From positions 31,562 to 95,561 of the forward strand of contig JAGZIN010000007.1 in assembly GCA_018366195.1 (NCBI GenBank): a stretch of DNA of 64,000 nt. The letters are read 5' to 3'. This document shows, in pieces, positions 9,678-18,817 of this stretch; the stretch's first letter is position 1, and every line of letters begins with the position of its first letter. The stretch comes from Butyricicoccus pullicaecorum (GTDB lineage: Bacteria; Bacillota; Clostridia; Oscillospirales; Butyricicoccaceae). Below the pieces are notes generated by a model. That model did not search any database and had not been told where the DNA came from. It saw only the letters and a list, made by a program, of their open reading frames with translations. A program made the position numbers and the translations under genes.

Positions 9678-10120
9678 CAGACAGGCTCTCCACCGCGCCC
9701 CATAATCTGACGCAGCATCGTAACCGTCGTTCCCCGTCCGACGGCAGAACGTACCCGCAGCTTGTCCGAAAAGCTTTCCATGATGGTAAATCCCATTCCC
9801 GAGCGCTCTGCATCTCCTGTTGTAAAAAGCGGCTGTCTTGCCTGCGCAATGTCGGGAATTCCACAGCCATGGTCTTTGACCTTGATTTCCGCAAATCCTC
9901 CCTCCAGCAGACGGGCACTCACCACGATTTGCCCAACCTTGTCCCGATATCCATGTACAATCGCGTTGGTCACCGCCTCGCTCACCACTGTCTTGATATC
10001 ATTTAATTCCTCCAGTGTCGGGTCAAGCTGTGCAATAAATGCGGCAACCGTCATACGCGCAAACGCTTCGTTCACCGACCGGCTGTCAAACCGAAGCGTC
10101 ATTCGGTTCAGTGTTTGCAT
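9677..10120 (-). CDS. spoIIAB: Anti-sigma-F factor, serine kinase SpoIIAB
   Basis: A 147-residue GHKL ATPase/serine kinase that holds SigF inactive before septation and phosphorylates SpoIIAA. The N box is EAVTNAIVHGY (about residue 48), the G1 box is DHGCGIPD, and the ATP lid/G2 region is GDAERSGMGFTIMESF. The length matches the family (about 146). Its start overlaps the 3' end of spoIIAA by 13 bases and its stop overlaps the sigF start, a tight three-gene unit typical of spoIIA. Confidence 0.96.
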   Translation of the reverse strand: MQTLNRMTLRFDSRSVNEAFARMTVAAFIAQLDPTLEELNDIKTVVSEAVTNAIVHGYRDKVGQIVVSARLLEGGFAEIKVKDHGCGIPDIAQARQPLFTTGDAERSGMGFTIMESFSDKLRVRSAVGRGTTVTMLRQIMGRGGEPV

Positions 10121-10443
10121 GATGCCTTCTCCTCTGCCTGCTCAAATGTAATCCGTTTTTCCAGATGCGCCGCACGGAATACCCGCATCGCCTGCGGCGG
10201 GGTATTTCGAATGGTCAAATGGCGTCCGGTTTGTTCCAGCGTGCGATGCAGATTGATTGCGACCGCCAGTCCAGAGCTATCCATAAAGGTAAGACGTCCG
10301 AGATCTAACACGATGGATTCCTCTCCATACAGCACTGCCAGCCGGTCAAGTGCCTCTATCACCTTGCGTGCGCTGTGTTGGTCAAGCTCGTCGGTCAAAT
10401 ATACCACAAGGCTTGTCCCTTCCCGTTCATGGACGATTTGCAT
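10108..10443 (-). CDS. spoIIAA: Anti-sigma-F factor antagonist SpoIIAA
   Basis: A 111-residue STAS-domain protein. Unphosphorylated SpoIIAA binds SpoIIAB and frees SigF. The phosphoacceptor is in LTFMDSSGLAVA (Ser57, equivalent to B. subtilis Ser58). First gene of the spoIIA operon. GGGAG sits 9 bases before the ATG. The 64-base gap to folC is too short for a certain promoter call. A sigma-H or Spo0A-controlled promoter is expected from other spore formers, but I could not identify a convincing one here. Confidence 0.95.
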   Translation of the reverse strand: MQIVHEREGTSLVVYLTDELDQHSARKVIEALDRLAVLYGEESIVLDLGRLTFMDSSGLAVAINLHRTLEQTGRHLTIRNTPPQAMRVFRAAHLEKRITFEQAEEKASCKH

Positions 10444-10507
10444 AAACTTTCACTCCCATGCTGCAACCTCTCTCCTGTTCTATGTCTCATAGCATACCAT
10501 AGCCCAG

Positions 10508-11770
10508 TCAAAAAATTTGCAGCTTTCTGTCATGTAGCAGTTTTTCCACCTCGCCCACGAGATAAAGTGAGCCAAAGACCAATACCAAATCCTCGCCCTC
10601 TGCTGCTTCCATTGCTTGATGCAGCGCCTCTCTGCAATCTGTGCAGAGAACCGTTTGCTGATGCGGCAAATAGGCTTGCAGTTGCTCTGGCTGTAATGAG
10701 CGCTCATTTTGCAGCGGAGTGAGATAATACCGTTCTGCGGAAAACGTAATTGCCTGCATAATTTGTTCCGTCGCTTTGTCTGCACACATACCCAGCACGA
10801 CATAAATTTTCCCCTGTTTATGCAGCGCCTTTACCGTCCTGCAAAGCTCCTGAACCCCACCCAGATTATGGGCACCATCTAATATCATTTGCGGATTGGT
10901 TCCAACGACCTGCATACGCCCTGCAATATAGGCTTTTTGCATACCGTCCGCAATCGCCTGCTGTGAGATATGCCACCCCCGTGCTTGCAGTCCCTGTAAG
11001 GTTGTCAGGGCGAGTGCTGCATTTTCAACCTGATACAGACCTGGTAAATGTATTTCATATTCGATATGCTCCCACAGAAAGTGTGTGCCGGAGAATCCCA
11101 TTTTTAATACCGTGGCAGGTACTGCAATCTGTAAATCCGGAGCATACTCCCGCAGTACATCATAAACTTTCTGTCCACCCGCCGCAACATGTAGGCTGCC
11201 TGCCTTATAAATTCCCGCCTTCGTGCGGGCAATTTCTTCTAAAGTATCCCCCAGAACCGCTGTATGGTCCAGTGAAATCGAGGTGATTACTGCTGCTTCC
11301 GGCGGTGCAATGATATTGGTTGCATCGTAGGAACCTCCCAGTCCGGTTTCCAGCACTACAATGTCACAGCCCTGCTCTGCAAAGTATAAGAAAGCCAGCG
11401 CTGTCACAAATTCGAACTCTCCAATATGCTCTCCCCAAGGCAAAGCAAGCGTATCTGCTGCCAGCCGCACACGCTCCTCCAACCGTACCAACGCCTCGGG
11501 TGTAATCAAGGTATCATTCACTCGAATCCGCTCCCGAAATGAAACCAAATAAGGAGAGGTATACAATCCGGTACAATAGCCTGCACATTGGAGGACAGAT
11601 GCCAGCATGGCTGCTGTACTGCCCTTTCCATTGGTGCCTGCCAGATGAATAAATTTTAATGTATCCTGCGGATTTCCCAGCGCATCGCAAAGCGCCCGTA
11701 TCCGATGCAGCCCTGCCTGTCCAGAAAAGCGTCCGCGTGCATGAATCCGCGCAATGGCTTCCAGTTCCAC
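10508..11770 (-). CDS. folC: Bifunctional folylpolyglutamate/dihydrofolate synthase
   Basis: Mur-ligase-like enzyme that adds glutamate to dihydropteroate or tetrahydrofolate. Near residue 44 is the P-loop HLAGTNGKGSTAAML, followed by YTSPYLVSFRERIRVN, the folate-binding loop signature. Further motifs are VLETGLGGSYDATN (the omega-loop region) and MILDGAHN in the C-terminal domain. It is 420 residues, normal for bacteria. It lies downstream of valS, an order also found in B. subtilis. A 13-base-pair hairpin at 11794-11828 lies just upstream, between the two genes. Confidence 0.94.
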   Translation of the reverse strand: MELEAIARIHARGRFSGQAGLHRIRALCDALGNPQDTLKFIHLAGTNGKGSTAAMLASVLQCAGYCTGLYTSPYLVSFRERIRVNDTLITPEALVRLEERVRLAADTLALPWGEHIGEFEFVTALAFLYFAEQGCDIVVLETGLGGSYDATNIIAPPEAAVITSISLDHTAVLGDTLEEIARTKAGIYKAGSLHVAAGGQKVYDVLREYAPDLQIAVPATVLKMGFSGTHFLWEHIEYEIHLPGLYQVENAALALTTLQGLQARGWHISQQAIADGMQKAYIAGRMQVVGTNPQMILDGAHNLGGVQELCRTVKALHKQGKIYVVLGMCADKATEQIMQAITFSAERYYLTPLQNERSLQPEQLQAYLPHQQTVLCTDCREALHQAMEAAEGEDLVLVFGSLYLVGEVEKLLHDRKLQIF

Positions 11771-11793
11771 TCCAATCCCTTTCCTTTCCGAAC

Positions 11794-11828
11794 AGCAAGA
11801 GAGGACCCTTTCCGAGTCCTCTCTTGCT
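11794..11828. other. Perfect 13-bp hairpin between valS and folC
   Basis: AGCAAGAGAGGAC and its exact complement flank a 9-base loop. The short T run (GCTTTT) follows it on the plus strand, where no gene ends. In the direction of valS-folC transcription it has no T tract, so it is more likely an RNA-stabilising or processing hairpin, or a factor-dependent pause, than a classical terminator. Confidence 0.5.
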
Positions 11829-11982
11829 TTTGGTCGTCATTCACAACCCTTCTCCGCGCAGAAATCTGAGCCCCCCAAGAAATTCTCAGGTTCTGCTCCC
11901 CGCCCTACGCCAACGGGACACCAAAATATGTGATTGGTCAGCGGTGGCCGCGCAACCACCTCCGACATTGCAAATATCATAT

Positions 11983-14613
11983 TCATTGCAGGGCTGCAAG
12001 GCTATCATTGAGCTTACGCATCAAATCCTCCAGCTTTGCAACCTTTTCCCGCTCCTGTGCAACCACCGATTCCGGTGCCTTTGCCAAAAATCCAGGATTA
12101 CTCAGCTTTTTATGGATAAAGTCCAAATCCTTCTGTACCTTACCCTTTTCCTTCTCCAGACGCGCACGTTCTTTGTCAAAGTCAATCAGCTCACCCATTG
12201 GCATATAGACATTTGCTCCCTTGGTCACAACAGAAACCATAGATTCTGCGTGCTCCGGCACGGCATCGACAAAGGAGATTTCTGAAGCATACGCAAGCTT
12301 TCCAAAGAACAGACTGCCCGCTTCATAAGCAGCACGTGCGTTAGTGAGCAGAATGACCTGAGCCTTTTTGGAAGGCGGAACATTCATTTCGGCACGACGC
12401 GCACGAATGGCGCGAATGGTATCCATCATGGTTTCCACCTGCTCAGCCTGTTCGGCAAAGCATAGGGATTGCTGATACTCCGGCCACTGAGACACCATAA
12501 TCGACGGTCCCTCATGCGGCAATGCCTGCCAGATGGTTTCCGTGATGAATGGCATAAATGGGTGCAGCAGCTGCATGGTACCGCGCAGAACGTAACAAAG
12601 CACCTTTTGTGCACGCTGGTTTGCCGCAGCATCATTCTGATTTTGCAGACGCGGCTTTACAATTTCAATATACCAATCGCAGAAGTTATCCCAAATGAAA
12701 TCATACAGCTTCTGAACGGCAATTCCCAGCTCATATTTATCAATATTTTCGGTTACTGCCTTTACCAGCTCATTATATTTGTGCAAAATCCACTGGTCCT
12801 CCAGCGCAAGCTCCGCCGGAAGCTCTGCATGGTCAATGGTCAGATTCATCTGGATAAAGCGCGAAGCATTCCAGATTTTATTTGCAAAATTGCGGCTGGA
12901 CTCCACCTTCTCGGTTGAAAAGCGCATATCATTTCCGGGAGAGTTGCCGGTAATCAGGGTAAAGCGCAGCGCATCGGCACCATACTGTTCAATGATTTCG
13001 AGCGGGTCAATGCCATTGCCCAAAGATTTGGACATCTTGCGTCCCTGTGCGTCGCGCACCAAACCATGAATATAGACCGTCTTGAAAGGTTCCTCCTGCA
13101 TCTGCTCCATGCCGGAGAAAATCATGCGGGCAACCCAGAAGAAAATGATATCATATCCGGTCACCAATACCGAGGTGGGGTAAAAATACTCCAGCTCTTT
13201 GGTTTTTTCCGGCCAGCCCAAGGTCGAGAACGGCCAGAGCGCCGAGGAGAACCATGTATCGAGTACATCTTCCTCCTGTCGTATGTGTGTGCCGCCGCAC
13301 TTCGGACAAACCGTCACGTTGTCCTTGGAAACGGTCATCTCACCACAGTCATCACAATAGTAAGCAGGGATACGATGCCCCCACCACAGCTGGCGGGAAA
13401 TGCACCAGTCATGCACATTTTCCATCCAACGCAGATAGGTCTTGGAAAAACGGTCGGGTACAAAGCGTACACGTCCATCGTTTACAACGTCCATGGCAGG
13501 CTTTGCAAGCGGTGCCATCTTGACAAACCACTGTGCCGAGGTCATCGGCTCAACCGTCGTACCACAGCGGTAGCAAGTGCCCACATTGTGCTCATGCGCC
13601 TCGACCTTCAGAAGGTAGCCGCCCTCCTCCAAGTCGTGTACCACCGCCTTACGACATTCATAACGGTCCATTCCCTGATACTTTCCGCCATTTTCGTTGA
13701 CGGTTGCGTTCTCATGGAATACCAGAATCTGTTCCAAGCCATGGCGCTGTCCCATTTCAAAGTCATTGGGGTCATGGCATGGCGTGACCTTCACACAGCC
13801 GGTACCGAACTCCATATCCACATATTCATCGGCAAAAATCGGGATTTCACGCCCAATAATCGGCAGGATACAGGATTTTCCAACCAGATGCTGATAACGC
13901 TCGTCATGCGGATTGACCGCAACGCCGGTATCTCCCATGAAGGTTTCCGGACGGGTGGTTGCAACAACCAAGAATTCGTCAGAATCCTTGATGGGGTACT
14001 TGATATGCCACAGATTGCCGGGCTGTGTCTCGTACTCAACTTCTGCATCTGAGAGAGCCGTTGTGCAGTTTGGACACCAGTTAATGATGCGGTTGCCCTT
14101 GTAAATGAGTCCCTTTTCATACAGATTTACAAAGACCTCCTTGACTGCATGGGAGCAGCCTTCGTCCATGGTAAAACGCTCACGGCGCCAGTCACAGGAG
14201 GAGCCCAGCTTTTTGAGCTGAGAGATGATGCGGCTGCCATACTGATGCTTCCAGTCCCAGACGCGCTTTAAGAACTCCTCACGTCCCAAATCATAGCGGG
14301 TCTTTCCCTCATTGACACGAAGGCTTTCCTCGACCTTGATTTGGGTTGCAATGCCTGCATGGTCGGTGCCGGGCATCCACAGCGCGGAATAGCCCTGCAT
14401 ACGCTTGGTACGAATCAGGATATCCTGCAGTGTTTCATCAAATGCATGTCCCATGTGCAGCTGTCCGGTCACATTTGGGGGCGGGATAACAATTGTAAAC
14501 GGCTTCTTATTTTCATCTACCTCAGCATTGAAAAATCCGGAATCATTCCAGAACTGATACAGCTTATCTTCTACCGCCGAGGGATCATAGGTCTTTGGCA
14601 ATTCATTCGACAT
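11983..14613 (-). CDS. valS: Valyl-tRNA synthetase
   Basis: Class I aminoacyl-tRNA synthetase, 876 residues. The HIGH element is [12 protein letters not shown] and the KMSKS element is [11 protein letters not shown]. Between them lies the CP1 editing domain, which removes mischarged Thr ([18 protein letters not shown]). A Cys pair motif (YCDDCGEM...CPKCGGTH) occurs in the insertion. The C-terminal coiled-coil arm is seen in [20 protein letters not shown]. Expression is governed by the T-box leader directly upstream. The ribosome site is AAAAGGAGAG before the ATG at 14613. Confidence 0.97.
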   Translation of the reverse strand: MSNELPKTYDPSAVEDKLYQFWNDSGFFNAEVDENKKPFTIVIPPPNVTGQLHMGHAFDETLQDILIRTKRMQGYSALWMPGTDHAGIATQIKVEESLRVNEGKTRYDLGREEFLKRVWDWKHQYGSRIISQLKKLGSSCDWRRERFTMDEGCSHAVKEVFVNLYEKGLIYKGNRIINWCPNCTTALSDAEVEYETQPGNLWHIKYPIKDSDEFLVVATTRPETFMGDTGVAVNPHDERYQHLVGKSCILPIIGREIPIFADEYVDMEFGTGCVKVTPCHDPNDFEMGQRHGLEQILVFHENATVNENGGKYQGMDRYECRKAVVHDLEEGGYLLKVEAHEHNVGTCYRCGTTVEPMTSAQWFVKMAPLAKPAMDVVNDGRVRFVPDRFSKTYLRWMENVHDWCISRQLWWGHRIPAYYCDDCGEMTVSKDNVTVCPKCGGTHIRQEEDVLDTWFSSALWPFSTLGWPEKTKELEYFYPTSVLVTGYDIIFFWVARMIFSGMEQMQEEPFKTVYIHGLVRDAQGRKMSKSLGNGIDPLEIIEQYGADALRFTLITGNSPGNDMRFSTEKVESSRNFANKIWNASRFIQMNLTIDHAELPAELALEDQWILHKYNELVKAVTENIDKYELGIAVQKLYDFIWDNFCDWYIEIVKPRLQNQNDAAANQRAQKVLCYVLRGTMQLLHPFMPFITETIWQALPHEGPSIMVSQWPEYQQSLCFAEQAEQVETMMDTIRAIRARRAEMNVPPSKKAQVILLTNARAAYEAGSLFFGKLAYASEISFVDAVPEHAESMVSVVTKGANVYMPMGELIDFDKERARLEKEKGKVQKDLDFIHKKLSNPGFLAKAPESVVAQEREKVAKLEDLMRKLNDSLAALQ

Positions 14614-14699
14614 ATGGATCTCTCCTTTTACCTCTTAAAAAACTATCTGAAATTCAGATGGCACCCATTTCCAGAACAATCCATTTTTCGAAATAAATA

Positions 14700-14935
14700 C
14701 AAAAAAAGGCTTCCGTCCAAGCTAGGACGAAAACCCTCTGGATTTCCGTGGTACCACCTAAATTCGCATAGAAACTATGCGCACTTTTTTGTCGATAACG
14801 AGACAAGACGGAGATATTTACCAAAAAGTTCAATATCCCAGCTCCAAAGCTACTTCCCTCTGCCGCACTTACAGACCTTCCACCATCATCTGCTCTCTAA
14901 AAAGCCAAACGAGAGGTACTCCTCTTTTTCACCGC
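14700..14935 (-). promoter_or_regulatory. T-box leader controlling valS
   Basis: Reverse-strand leader with the T-box sequence AGGTGGTACCACGG (14746-14759). Its UGGU bulge would pair with the ACCA end of uncharged tRNA-Val. An intrinsic terminator follows at 14700-14737 (stem AGGGTTTTCGTCC / GGACGGAAGCCT, then seven Ts). Upstream, Stem I features such as AGAGAGCAGATGATGGTGG are visible. A Val codon GUA at 14819-14821 is one candidate specifier, but I could not fix the specifier loop by eye. By known T-box logic, uncharged tRNA-Val favours the antiterminator and valS is read. Confidence 0.9.
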
Positions 14936-14960
14936 ATTTACAAATATTCAAGAATAGAAA

Positions 14961-15034
14961 TGGAGGTACCACCCAGATTTGAACTGGGGATCAGGGAGTT
15001 GCAGTCCCACGCCTTACCACTTGGCTATGGTACC
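14961..15034 (-). tRNA. tRNA-Cys(GCA)
   Basis: A 74-base cloverleaf on the reverse strand. Acceptor arms GGTACCA/TGGTACC, D arm GCC-AAGTGGTAA-GGC, anticodon loop CTGCAAC (anticodon GCA), T arm CCCAG-TTCAAAT-CTGGG, and an encoded 3' CCA. The sequence GCCAAGTGGTAAGGC is typical of bacterial tRNA-Cys. The outermost anticodon-stem pair looks like T-T. It lies only about 25 bases upstream of the valS T-box leader with no terminator between. Confidence 0.95.
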
Positions 15035-15050
15035 AAATGAATTCTCATTC

Positions 15051-15080
15051 ATTATATAGCATACATTTCTGATTTGTCAA
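15051..15080 (-). promoter_or_regulatory. Consensus sigma-A promoter of tRNA-Cys (and probably valS)
   Basis: TTGACA and TATAAT with an 18-base spacer on the reverse strand, 17 bases before the tRNA 5' end. This is the only strong promoter upstream of the tRNA-T-box-valS unit. Confidence 0.88.
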
Positions 15081-15109
15081 GCATCTTTTTGTCCATACGC
15101 TTGAAAATT

Positions 15110-15153
15110 GACAAAATACAAAACACCGCCTCTGGAATTCTGTCCAGAGGCGG
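15110..15153 (-). terminator. Intrinsic terminator of spo0A
   Basis: An 11-bp perfect stem (CCGCCTCTGGA with its complement, 6-base loop), followed on the reverse strand by TGTTTTGTATTTTGT. It ends 18 bases after the spo0A stop codon. Confidence 0.85.
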
Positions 15154-15171
15154 AGCGCCATACCCAGAGCG

Positions 15172-15945
15172 TCAGCCGCGGCGCATTTGCAGACGAAGCT
15201 GGTCGGCAATCATAGAGATAAACTCCGAATTGGTTGGTTTTCCCTTTACTCCAGAAATGGTATAGCCAAAATACGATTGCAGAGTTTCGATATCCCCGCG
15301 ATCCCATGCGACCTCAATGGCATGGCGAATGGCACGTTCAACACGAGATGCTGTTGTGTGGAATTTCTTTGCAATGCCCGGATACATGATTTTGGTGATG
15401 GCGCCCACAGAATCCATGTCCCGAATTGCCATCATAATTGCTTCCCGCAAATATTGATAGCCCTTAATATGAGCCGGCACGCCGACCTGATGAATGACCT
15501 TGGTCACGCGGCATTCCAGCTCCAAATCATCGGGAATTGCCTGCGGAGCAGCCAGCACGGTATCGGTCTGCTCGGCAAGATTCCACTGCCGAATCCGACT
15601 GGCCAAAACCTCCGTGCTGATGGGCTTTCGAAAAAAGTGGCTCACACCTAAGCTGGTACATTCCATTGCCACGACATCACTTGCAAATGCAGAAATGACA
15701 AAAATGCCCAAATGATGCCCCTCATCAACCACATTACGCAGAACACTCAGACCGTCCAGCTCCGGGAGCATGATATCAATGAGGAGCAAATCAATACCAC
15801 CCTTGCGAATAGAGTCCTGTGCCGAGATACCGTCTCCCACCACAGCCACGACTTCGATTCCGTCCTCTGCTTGAAGCGCTCCGCTCAAAGCTGCACGAAA
15901 ATCCTTATCTCCATCCGCGATTAACACTCGAATATTACTTTTCAT
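15172..15945 (-). CDS. spo0A: Sporulation master response regulator Spo0A
   Basis: Receiver domain (residues ~1-120) with acidic pocket IADGDKD, phosphoacceptor Asp57 in [13 protein letters not shown] and Lys in FRKPIS. A linker follows, then the Spo0A C-terminal DNA-binding domain (~145-257). That domain carries the nearly invariant [25 protein letters not shown] stretch and the recognition segment [17 protein letters not shown]. It controls entry into sporulation and solvent/butyrate-phase genes in Clostridia. The start is uncertain: a GTG at 15957 is only 2 bases from AGAAGG, while the ATG at 15945 is 14 bases away but matches the usual N-terminus. The upstream region has sites resembling its own binding box, suggesting autoregulation. 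Confidence 0.96.
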   Translation of the reverse strand: MKSNIRVLIADGDKDFRAALSGALQAEDGIEVVAVVGDGISAQDSIRKGGIDLLLIDIMLPELDGLSVLRNVVDEGHHLGIFVISAFASDVVAMECTSLGVSHFFRKPISTEVLASRIRQWNLAEQTDTVLAAPQAIPDDLELECRVTKVIHQVGVPAHIKGYQYLREAIMMAIRDMDSVGAITKIMYPGIAKKFHTTASRVERAIRHAIEVAWDRGDIETLQSYFGYTISGVKGKPTNSEFISMIADQLRLQMRRG

Positions 15946-16007
15946 GATGTCATTCACAACCTTCTAAGAAATCTTTCAATGTTTTACCGCCTCTTTGCGC
16001 CTTCCTT

Positions 16008-16132
16008 AATTTACCATATATTTTCGCTTCTTACAATGCTTTTTCTGGCTTTTCGGCAAAGTTTCGTTCGACATTTTTTTCTTTTTCAAACAAAATCTAT
16101 ATATTTCCTGCGCATTTCTGCTTTATCCGACA
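16008..16132 (-). promoter_or_regulatory. spo0A control region: promoter(s) and Spo0A boxes
   Basis: Reverse strand. A sigma-A-like pair TTGTAA (16031-16036) and TAAATT (16008-16013) has a 17-base spacer. Just upstream are Spo0A-box-like sites: TGTCGAA (16067-16073, perfect core), TGCCGAA (16052-16058) and TGTCGGA (16126-16132). A possible sigma-H promoter, GCAGGAAAT (16103-16111) then TTTGAAAAA (16082-16090) with a 12-base spacer, lies between them. Boxes directly upstream of the -35 suit activation by Spo0A-P. The sites are read from sequence; the regulation is inferred. Confidence 0.6.
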
Positions 16133-16299
16133 TTATTTTATCCCTTTATCTTGAAAAATTCTAACATTTTTGCGTCATTCCTTTTTTCTTCCCGCAAAAC
16201 ATCTCACTCCGCTTCTTCCTTTGCCAAATACACATTCTCTCGATTTTGTTCCCTATACAGCTCTTATATTCTATGCTATACTAAGATAACACAACAAAG

Positions 16300-16470
16300 C
16301 ATCAAGCAGGTGCCTGAAAAAAACAGGAGAATAGGGAAATGGGTAAAAGCCCATGCGGGACCGCCGCCGTAAAGGCAGAGCACCGGTCAAACAGCCATCA
16401 CTGCGGGTACACGTGGGAAGACTTGACCGGTTTGCCATGACGCCTGAGCCGGAAGACCTGCCTGCCTGAT
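16300..16470 (+). promoter_or_regulatory. Cobalamin (adenosylcobalamin-class) riboswitch
   Basis: Conserved elements in order: CAGGTGCC (16307-16314), AGGGAAATGGGT, AAAAGCCCATGCGGGACCG-type core with CCGCCGTAA (16345-16372), GCAGAGCACCGG, and a closing B12 box GAGCCGGAAGACCTGCCT (16446-16463). It precedes cbiMNQO, so cobalamin should switch cobalt import off. A TATACT -10-like hexamer lies at 16277-16282 with no clear -35. Confidence 0.93.
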
Positions 16471-16559
16471 TGAGAACCATCTGGTTTTTCTGATGTGGAA
16501 CGGCTCAACCATGTCAGACACAAGGATACTGCATATACCATGATGTGCAGCTTTGTTTT

Positions 16560-16597
16560 GAGTCTTTCTGTTTCTTGCAAACAAAAGACTCTTTTTG
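16560..16597 (+). terminator. Expression-platform terminator of the cobalamin riboswitch
   Basis: Stem GAGTCTTT..GTTT against AAAC..AAAGACTC, then a CTTTTT run, 34 bases before the cbiM start. Flanking GCATATACC (about 16531) and GGTATATGC (about 16597) could form an alternative outer stem. This fits a transcription-attenuation switch. Confidence 0.7.
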
Positions 16598-16630
16598 GTA
16601 TATGCGTCACACAAAAGGAGGACAACTGAA

Positions 16631-17386
16631 ATGACCAAAAACGAAAAGCGTCTTTTGGCTCTGTCTGCTGTGCTGAGCGCCGCGCTCTGTGTACCCACTG
16701 CCGCGTCTGCCATGCACATCATGGAGGGCTATCTGCCGCCAGTACACTGTATTGTCTGGGCGGCCGTCTGTATCCCATTCCTCGTCTCCGGACTGCTTGC
16801 AATCCGCCGCACGCTCCACGCTGAGCGCCGCACACTGATTCTGCTTGCCATGTCCGGTGCCTTTATCTTTGTCATCTCATCGCTCAAGATTCCATCGGTA
16901 TCCGGAAGCTGCAGCCACATGACTGGCACAGGACTTTCTGCCATTCTCTTTGGCCCTGCCATCACCAGTATCCTTGGCATCATCGTCCTGCTGTTTCAGG
17001 CAATTTTGCTTGCACATGGCGGTTTAACCTCTTTGGGTGCCAATACCTTCAGCATGGCGGTTGCAGGTCCCCTGCTGAGCTGGGGCATTTGGAAGCTCAG
17101 CCGCAAAATGGGTCTGAACAAAAAGGTTTCTGTATTCTTTGCCGCATTTTTGGGCGATCTTTTTACATACTGTGTCACAAGTATCCAGCTTGCACTCGCA
17201 AACCCCAGTGCACAGGGCGGCATCGCTGCAAGCGCCGTCAAATTTCTCGGGGTCTTTGCGCCCACGCAGCTTCCGCTTGCAATCATTGAAGGGATCCTCA
17301 CCATGCTGATTGTGATGGGTCTGGAAACCTATGCAAAACCGGAACTTCGTCTCATCGGATTTTTCAGAGAGGAGCGCGTATCATGA
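16631..17386 (+). CDS. cbiM: Cobalt ECF transporter substrate-binding component CbiM
   Basis: Membrane S component of the CbiMNQO cobalt importer. A cleavable signal peptide (residues 1-27, ending ASA) is followed by MHIMEGYLP. In this family the new N-terminal Met-His loops into the protein and chelates Co(II) with inner His residues. About seven membrane segments follow, with the family motif SGSCSHMTGTGL and later GANTFSMAVAGP. I chose the ATG at 16631 because AAAGGAGG stands 9 bases before it. It overlaps cbiN by 4 bases. Controlled by the cobalamin riboswitch upstream. Confidence 0.96.
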   Translation: MTKNEKRLLALSAVLSAALCVPTAASAMHIMEGYLPPVHCIVWAAVCIPFLVSGLLAIRRTLHAERRTLILLAMSGAFIFVISSLKIPSVSGSCSHMTGTGLSAILFGPAITSILGIIVLLFQAILLAHGGLTSLGANTFSMAVAGPLLSWGIWKLSRKMGLNKKVSVFFAAFLGDLFTYCVTSIQLALANPSAQGGIAASAVKFLGVFAPTQLPLAIIEGILTMLIVMGLETYAKPELRLIGFFREERVS

Positions 17387-17697
17387 GCAAAAACAAAAAA
17401 ATTGTCATCTTCTCTCTGTTGTTTGTGGTTCTCATCGCCTTTCTGCCTCTGTTTCTCAAAAAAGATGCGGAATTTGGCGGCAGCGATGATGCCGGAAGCC
17501 AAATGGTTGAAGAAATCCGCGGCGAAAGCTACGAGCCATGGTTCACGCCAGTTTTGGAAACTGCACTCGGCGGAGAACTTCCGGGAGAAGTGGAAAGTAT
17601 GCTCTTTTGCGTGCAAACCGGTATCGGTGTCGGTATTCTCGCCTATGGCTTTGGCTATCTGGTCGCACGCAAAAAATATAAACATGACGAAAGCTGA
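17383..17697 (+). CDS. cbiN: Cobalt ECF transporter auxiliary protein CbiN
   Basis: A 104-residue protein with two membrane segments (about residues 7-24 and 75-95) and a short extracytoplasmic loop carrying YEPWFTPVLE, the conserved CbiN loop motif. CbiN helps load Co(II) into CbiM. ATGA overlap with cbiM. A small T-tailed hairpin follows before cbiQ. Confidence 0.95.
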   Translation: MSKNKKIVIFSLLFVVLIAFLPLFLKKDAEFGGSDDAGSQMVEEIRGESYEPWFTPVLETALGGELPGEVESMLFCVQTGIGVGILAYGFGYLVARKKYKHDES

Positions 17698-17706
17698 GAA
17701 ATCCAG

Positions 17707-17732
17707 CGCCCTCCGTTCCGGCGGGCGTTTTT
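17707..17732 (+). terminator. Weak intra-operon terminator between cbiN and cbiQ
   Basis: CGCCC/GGGCG stem extended by CCG/CGG with a short loop, then TTTTT. It may lower expression of cbiQO relative to cbiMN. Confidence 0.5.
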
Positions 17733-17750
17733 CTCGTTGCGGAGGATTCT

Positions 17751-18650
17751 ATGATAACTTCTGTCTTAACAGGTCTTGTTTTCTGGTGGTTATTTTTCAC
17801 AGCCATTCCCTCTCCCCTGCTGCTTCTCTTGAGTGTCGGGCTAGGTCTGCTTTTTCTTCGAACCAAGCATCAGGATAGCCTTTTCGATATCGACCGACTT
17901 GCACGGCGCTCTGCGCTTTCCCCCATCAATCCGGCTCTCAAGGTTTGGAGCAGTGTCATTCTCTTACTGCTCTGCATCGCAGCAAACGCACCTTGGGCAC
18001 CGCTTATCCTATCCATAGTGCTATGTCTTTTGACGGTGTGTGTCGGTCAAATCCCATTCCATGATTATATCTCGAAATTCAGCCTGCCTGCTGTCTTTTT
18101 ACTTTTAAGCGCCATGGCGCTTCTCTGGAGCTTTGTCCCGCAGGCGGGCGGCTGTATTGACATTCCGTGCTTCGGCGGATATCTCAGTGTCCTGCCTTCT
18201 GCCCAACAGGCTGCGCGGCTCGTACTTGCCCGTGCACTGGGCGCAGTCAGCTGTCTCTATTTTCTCAGTCTCTCTACGCCAATGCCAGAAATCATTGCCG
18301 TACTGCGGCAGGCGCATGTCCCCCGTGTGATGACCGATTTGGCAGTCCTGATTTATCGCTACATTTTCTTGCTGTTTGATACCTATGATAAAATGTATCA
18401 TGCCGCAGAAAGTCGGTTAGGCTTTTGCGGTCTGCGCAGGAGTCTATCCACCACCGGTCAGCTCTATGCACTTCTCTTATCCGGCAGTTTCCGCAAAGCA
18501 AGCGCTTGCTTCGATGCCATGGAGAGCCGCTGCTATGATTGTGAGATTCGCTTTCTGACCCATAAAAAACCCATCACCCTAAAAAGTGCAGGTGCAGCCT
18601 GTCTGCTCATTCTCTTTGCGGCATCTATGACATTATCTTCCTTTCTATGA
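17751..18650 (+). CDS. cbiQ: Cobalt ECF transporter transmembrane component CbiQ
   Basis: T component linking CbiM to the ATPase. A short hydrophobic lead is followed by the CbiQ signature DSLFDIDRLARRSALSPINP, several membrane helices, and coupling-helix motifs near MPEIIAVLRQAHVPRVMTDL and ESRLGFCGLRRS. At 299 residues it is longer at the N-terminus than many CbiQ proteins (about 225-250), owing to an extra pair of hydrophobic segments. GGAGG lies 5 bases before the ATG. Confidence 0.94.
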   Translation: MITSVLTGLVFWWLFFTAIPSPLLLLLSVGLGLLFLRTKHQDSLFDIDRLARRSALSPINPALKVWSSVILLLLCIAANAPWAPLILSIVLCLLTVCVGQIPFHDYISKFSLPAVFLLLSAMALLWSFVPQAGGCIDIPCFGGYLSVLPSAQQAARLVLARALGAVSCLYFLSLSTPMPEIIAVLRQAHVPRVMTDLAVLIYRYIFLLFDTYDKMYHAAESRLGFCGLRRSLSTTGQLYALLLSGSFRKASACFDAMESRCYDCEIRFLTHKKPITLKSAGAACLLILFAASMTLSSFL

Positions 18651-18753
18651 CTTTCTGCCTGCAAAAACGCCATAGAACGCTGGGAAAAGCAGAACCTGCC
18701 AACCGCATCAGCAAGCACAAAAGCAAAGCGCTCCGCAGCATCAAACTGACTGC

Positions 18754-18780
18754 GGATACCTTATTATATAATAGGTATCC
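18754..18780. repeat. Palindrome GGATACC-(T)TATTATATAATA-GGTATCC between cbiQ and cbiO
   Basis: GGATACC and GGTATCC flank a self-complementary 12-mer, so the whole 27 bases form one inverted repeat with a single extra T. It lies 38 bases before the cbiO start and contains a TATAAT hexamer. It could be an operator, an internal promoter or an RNA hairpin. Confidence 0.6.
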
Positions 18781-18817
18781 TTCCGGATATCATCAAACCC
18801 AACAGGAGCATGATACG

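Noticed and set aside
15958..16300. T-rich stretch before spo0A as a possible repeat or CRISPR leader
   Set aside because: No repeating units; the bases are explained by promoters and Spo0A boxes.
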